A stretch of 64,000 bases of DNA. It comes from UBA1444 sp964601085. Its GTDB lineage: Bacteria; Bacillota; Negativicutes; UBA1444. This document shows, one piece after another, positions 61,687 to 64,000 of the stretch. The DNA is taken from NCBI GenBank assembly GCA_964601085.1, contig CAZRLN010000009.1, positions 9,960 through 73,959 on the forward strand, in the 5' to 3' direction. Numbering within the stretch: the stretch's first letter is position 1; every line of letters starts with the position of its first letter. The position numbers and the translations under genes were made by a program. Under the pieces are notes generated by a model. That model ran no database searches. It was not told the origin of the DNA and saw only the letters and a list, made by a program, of their open reading frames with translations.

Positions 61687-61696
61687 GAATACGGGA

Positions 61697-62389
61697 TCAG
61701 ACAATCAGTTTGGGTTGGAAATTCAAGGCGTCGCAGGCCACCAGATGGCAGGCGGCGCCTTTGAGTTGTCCCTGTGGCGCCATATGGGCCCCATCGCCAT
61801 GGATGTGGCCGAATATGCAATACTCGACGGCGAATTCCTCGAGCAATTCCGTGAAGCCGTTGTCGCATTCCTCTAGGTAGATGGGCGGATAGTGCAACAT
61901 GACCATGAGCCGCTCACAGCCGCTGGCGCGAGCTGCGGCCAGAGAAATGCGGAGTCGGGACACTTCCCGCTGGTAGATCGGTTCGTCGGTTGGCTGAAAA
62001 TAGGGATCGCACGGAGTGAGCCAGCCTCGGCTGCCGCAAATTCCCCAACCCTCCGCCACGTAAAAATTGTTGTGAAGGAAAAACAAGGTATCCGGCGCTT
62101 CTTGCGTCATCTTTCCCAAGGTTCCCCACCAATAATCGTGGTTTCCCCGGATCAGTATTTTCCGCCCCGGCAGGGCGGCGATGGCGGTAAGGTCGACGAG
62201 GGCATCCCGCCACTTCATGGCCCAGGAGGTATCGCCGGCAATCAGCACAGTATCGTCGGGCTTAATGGCGGCGAGCCAGGCGGACTGGACTTTATCCCAA
62301 TGGTTTTCCCAGGCCGGGCTGAACCGATCCATCGGTTTTGTCGGCGGAGTACCGGATAAATGAAGATCGGCGAGAGCAAAAATAGACAT
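61697..62389 (-). CDS. Calcineurin-like metallophosphoesterase
   Basis: 230 residues from ATG 62389, five bases after TTAGGAG; an 11-codon extension upstream lacks a ribosome site. Metal-binding motifs in order: ALADLHLSG (D-x-H), IAGDTSWAMKW (GD), IRGNHDYWWG (GNHD), VMLHYPP and FGHIHGDG (GHIH). It belongs to a cytosolic family of phosphoesterases of unknown substrate found in Firmicutes. It is convergent with larA, ten bases apart. Confidence 0.9.
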   Translation of the reverse strand: MSIFALADLHLSGTPPTKPMDRFSPAWENHWDKVQSAWLAAIKPDDTVLIAGDTSWAMKWRDALVDLTAIAALPGRKILIRGNHDYWWGTLGKMTQEAPDTLFFLHNNFYVAEGWGICGSRGWLTPCDPYFQPTDEPIYQREVSRLRISLAAARASGCERLMVMLHYPPIYLEECDNGFTELLEEFAVEYCIFGHIHGDGAHMAPQGQLKGAACHLVACDALNFQPKLIV

Positions 62390-62644
62390 AGAATCTCCTA
62401 ACAGAATTCTATTTCCCGACAATGAACTTCTTTATGATACACTATTTTTTCCCGCGATTTCCTTAAAATCCTGCAAAAAGTTATAAAACAAGCAGGGAAA
62501 AGACAAATGGACACGGAATAAATACATGTTGTATTGGGAGAAGACAAATGACTTCCCTGGACACCATTGCTTTTGAAATGGGATTCCTTTGCATATGATG
62601 GCGGAAGCTCCCTCAGTTGGAAGAAAGATTGGTGATGTCGGGAC

Positions 62645-63943
62645 ATGCTGAAATTGGCGGTAATAGCCGACGACTTGACAGGGGCGAACGACGCCGGTGT
62701 GCAGTTTGCCAAACAAGGATTGAAGGTGCAGGTTTTTTTGAATGATTTGATGGGGAAAGACCTTGGTCTTTCCCCGGAGGTTATGGTTCTCGATACGGAC
62801 AGCCGCGCGGCGTCGCCGGTGGAGGCGTTTGAAAGAGTGCGGGCGACGGGCGATTTAGTTCGAAAAATAGCGGCGATTCAACCGCTGATTTTCAAGAAAA
62901 TTGATTCCACGCTACGGGGTAACATCGGGGCGGAAATCGATGCGGCGATGGCGGAATACGATTTGGCGTGGGCGGCCGTCGTGCCGGCGTTTCCCGCCAA
63001 CGGCCGGATTACGGTTGGCGGCTGGCATTTGTTGCATCAGACGCCGATCGCCGAAAGCGAGATTGCCCGGGATCCCAAGACGCCCGTTCATGAATCCGTG
63101 GCGCCGAAGTTGTTGTCGAAGCAGTCCTCGCACCCGGCAGCCCATGTGGATCTATCTGACGTGAGTCAGGGTAATGAAGCAATTGTCAAGCGAATCGCCG
63201 AGTTGCGTCGCAAAGGAGTTCGTATTATTTCATTCGATGCATCAACGACGATGCATTTGCAGGCTATCGCAACCGCCATCGCCACAGTGAAGGAAGCAGC
63301 GGTTTGGGTCGGGTCGGCTGGCTTGGCCGAAATGGTTCCGGCCGTTATGGGCTGGTCGAAACAAAACCGGATGGTCGTGACCGAGGCAACGGGACCGGTT
63401 CTGGTCGTGGCTGGCAGCGTCAGTCCTGTCACCGCCCGGCAAATGAACCGATTTCTGGCCGGCGACAATGTCCGTTTGGTTTCGCTGCGGGCCGACGCTC
63501 TGATCCGTAATGAAAGCGCGGAAATAACGCGTTGTATTCACGAAGCGAAAAGTTGGTTGGCGCTGAATCAGGATGTACTGGTGGCTTCGGCGATGGATGC
63601 GGATGCCTTGACCAGTGCCCGGAAGCAAGGGGAGAAAGAGGGCGTGGACAGTCGGGGTGTAAGCGAAAGGGTGGCCGCCGCCATGGGAAAGATCGTGAAC
63701 GAGTTGATCGCCCTGCCACTGGTGGGAATCTTTCTTACCGGCGGGGATACGGCGATTTCCGTTTGCCGTGCCCTGGGCGTAGGATCGATCGATATTTTGG
63801 CGGAAGTTTTGCCGGGGATCCCGCTGGGACAACTGGTCGGCGGTTCTTGTCCGGGGCTGCGGGTCGTGACGAAAGCCGGGGCGTTCGGCGGCGACAACGC
63901 GATCGTGGAGTCGGTAAAAGCATTGCGGGGAAAAGGGGAATGA
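62645..63943 (+). CDS. Four-carbon acid sugar kinase family protein (DUF1537)
   Basis: 432 residues from ATG 62645, with no strong ribosome site. The N-terminal domain (LAVIADDLTGANDAGVQFAK, then LDTDSRAASP and FKKIDSTLRGNIG) and the nucleotide-binding C-terminal domain (VVAGSVSPVTARQM, FLTGGDTAISVCRALG, GGDNAIVE) are both complete. Family members phosphorylate four-carbon sugar acids such as threonate or erythronate. The pdxA-type gene that follows with an overlap is the usual partner, which oxidises the phosphorylated acid. Confidence 0.9.
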   Translation: MLKLAVIADDLTGANDAGVQFAKQGLKVQVFLNDLMGKDLGLSPEVMVLDTDSRAASPVEAFERVRATGDLVRKIAAIQPLIFKKIDSTLRGNIGAEIDAAMAEYDLAWAAVVPAFPANGRITVGGWHLLHQTPIAESEIARDPKTPVHESVAPKLLSKQSSHPAAHVDLSDVSQGNEAIVKRIAELRRKGVRIISFDASTTMHLQAIATAIATVKEAAVWVGSAGLAEMVPAVMGWSKQNRMVVTEATGPVLVVAGSVSPVTARQMNRFLAGDNVRLVSLRADALIRNESAEITRCIHEAKSWLALNQDVLVASAMDADALTSARKQGEKEGVDSRGVSERVAAAMGKIVNELIALPLVGIFLTGGDTAISVCRALGVGSIDILAEVLPGIPLGQLVGGSCPGLRVVTKAGAFGGDNAIVESVKALRGKGE

Positions 63944-64000
63944 ACAAAATGAAACCGTTGTTGGGGATTACGATGGGGGACGCTACGGGGTGCGGTCCCG
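63940..64000 (+). CDS. PdxA-family 4-phosphate dehydrogenase (PdxA2-like), N-terminus only
   Basis: Only the first 20 codons are inside the window: MNKMKPLLGITMGDATGCGP, from ATG 63940 overlapping the kinase stop by four bases (ATG 63949 is an alternative). The GITMGD-x-x-G-x-GP start is typical of PdxA and PdxA2. Next to a DUF1537 kinase the PdxA2 role in four-carbon acid sugar catabolism is likelier than vitamin B6 synthesis. Confidence 0.8.
   Translation, partial: MNKMKPLLGITMGDATGCGP

Noticed and set aside
62423..62644. Possible gene in the gap between the phosphoesterase and the sugar-acid kinase
   Set aside because: Only short frames without ribosome sites. A weak TTTTGA/TATGAT pair (-10 at about 62593) may be the kinase promoter, but nothing else is visible.
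1..64000. CRISPR arrays, tRNA or rRNA genes, insertion sequences, phage genes
   Set aside because: Looked for regular repeats, tRNA T-loop motifs, and transposase or integrase motifs on both strands; none seen by eye. A tRNAscan-SE and ISfinder run would settle this.

Overview
The window reads as one continuous stretch of chromosome from an anaerobic, diderm (outer-membrane-bearing) Firmicute, most likely a member of the Negativicutes related to Sporomusaceae. The reasons are mixed. It has Gram-positive-type features: strong AGGAGG ribosome sites, frequent GTG/TTG starts, HutP, a SpoIIE-type phosphatase, and a clostridial nif gene order with nifI1-nifI2 between nifH and nifD. It also has envelope genes expected of a diderm: an RND pump with periplasmic adaptor, LplT and Lgt. 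[FeFe]-hydrogenases and nitrogenase point to an anaerobe. I saw no tRNA, rRNA, CRISPR array, insertion sequence or phage gene.

Layout. 1-9.5 kb: the end of a Lon-like protease, then a two-component system with a sigma-54 activator, followed by a near-perfect sigma-54 promoter that heads a PAS-gltS-ftcD-fchA operon (glutamate uptake and formiminoglutamate breakdown), then uspA. 9.6-17.3 kb: cheV, a tetR-adaptor-RND efflux operon, an overlooked 46-residue gene divergent from a marR gene across a 24-bp palindrome, and a DMT exporter. 17.4-20 kb: feoAB with Fur-like boxes. 20-25 kb: abgT plus an M20 amidohydrolase, a divergent regulator of unusual architecture, and a short-form argA.

25-35 kb: the nitrogen-fixation operon. 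A 450-base leader holds a candidate folded RNA and three copies of an 8-base operator-like motif. It is followed by nifH-nifI1-nifI2-nifD-nifK-nifE-nifN-nifB, a [2Fe-2S] ferredoxin and an AnfO-family gene. 35-40 kb: c-di-GMP and chemotaxis signalling (a diguanylate cyclase, CheX, a CheY-CheX fusion, and a PocR-PAS-GGDEF-HD-GYP protein). 40-49 kb: hutU, larE, mnmA, lplT, an FMN-dependent hydroxy-acid dehydrogenase and a second HD-GYP protein.

48-56.4 kb: a hydrogen-sensing/hydrogenase locus, with two [FeFe]-hydrogenase-type proteins (one carrying a PAS domain), two small [2Fe-2S] proteins and a SpoIIE-type phosphatase. It is divergent from a reduced complex-I-like membrane pair. 57-64 kb: a sodium/solute symporter behind a possible attenuator and paired with hutP, lgt, a CsoR-family regulator divergent from the nickel-pincer lactate racemase larA, a metallophosphoesterase, and the start of a four-carbon acid sugar kinase/pdxA2 operon.

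Histidine/glutamate metabolism recurs at three separated loci (ftcD-fchA, hutU, hutP). Lactate racemase and its cofactor enzyme LarE lie about 17 kb apart.
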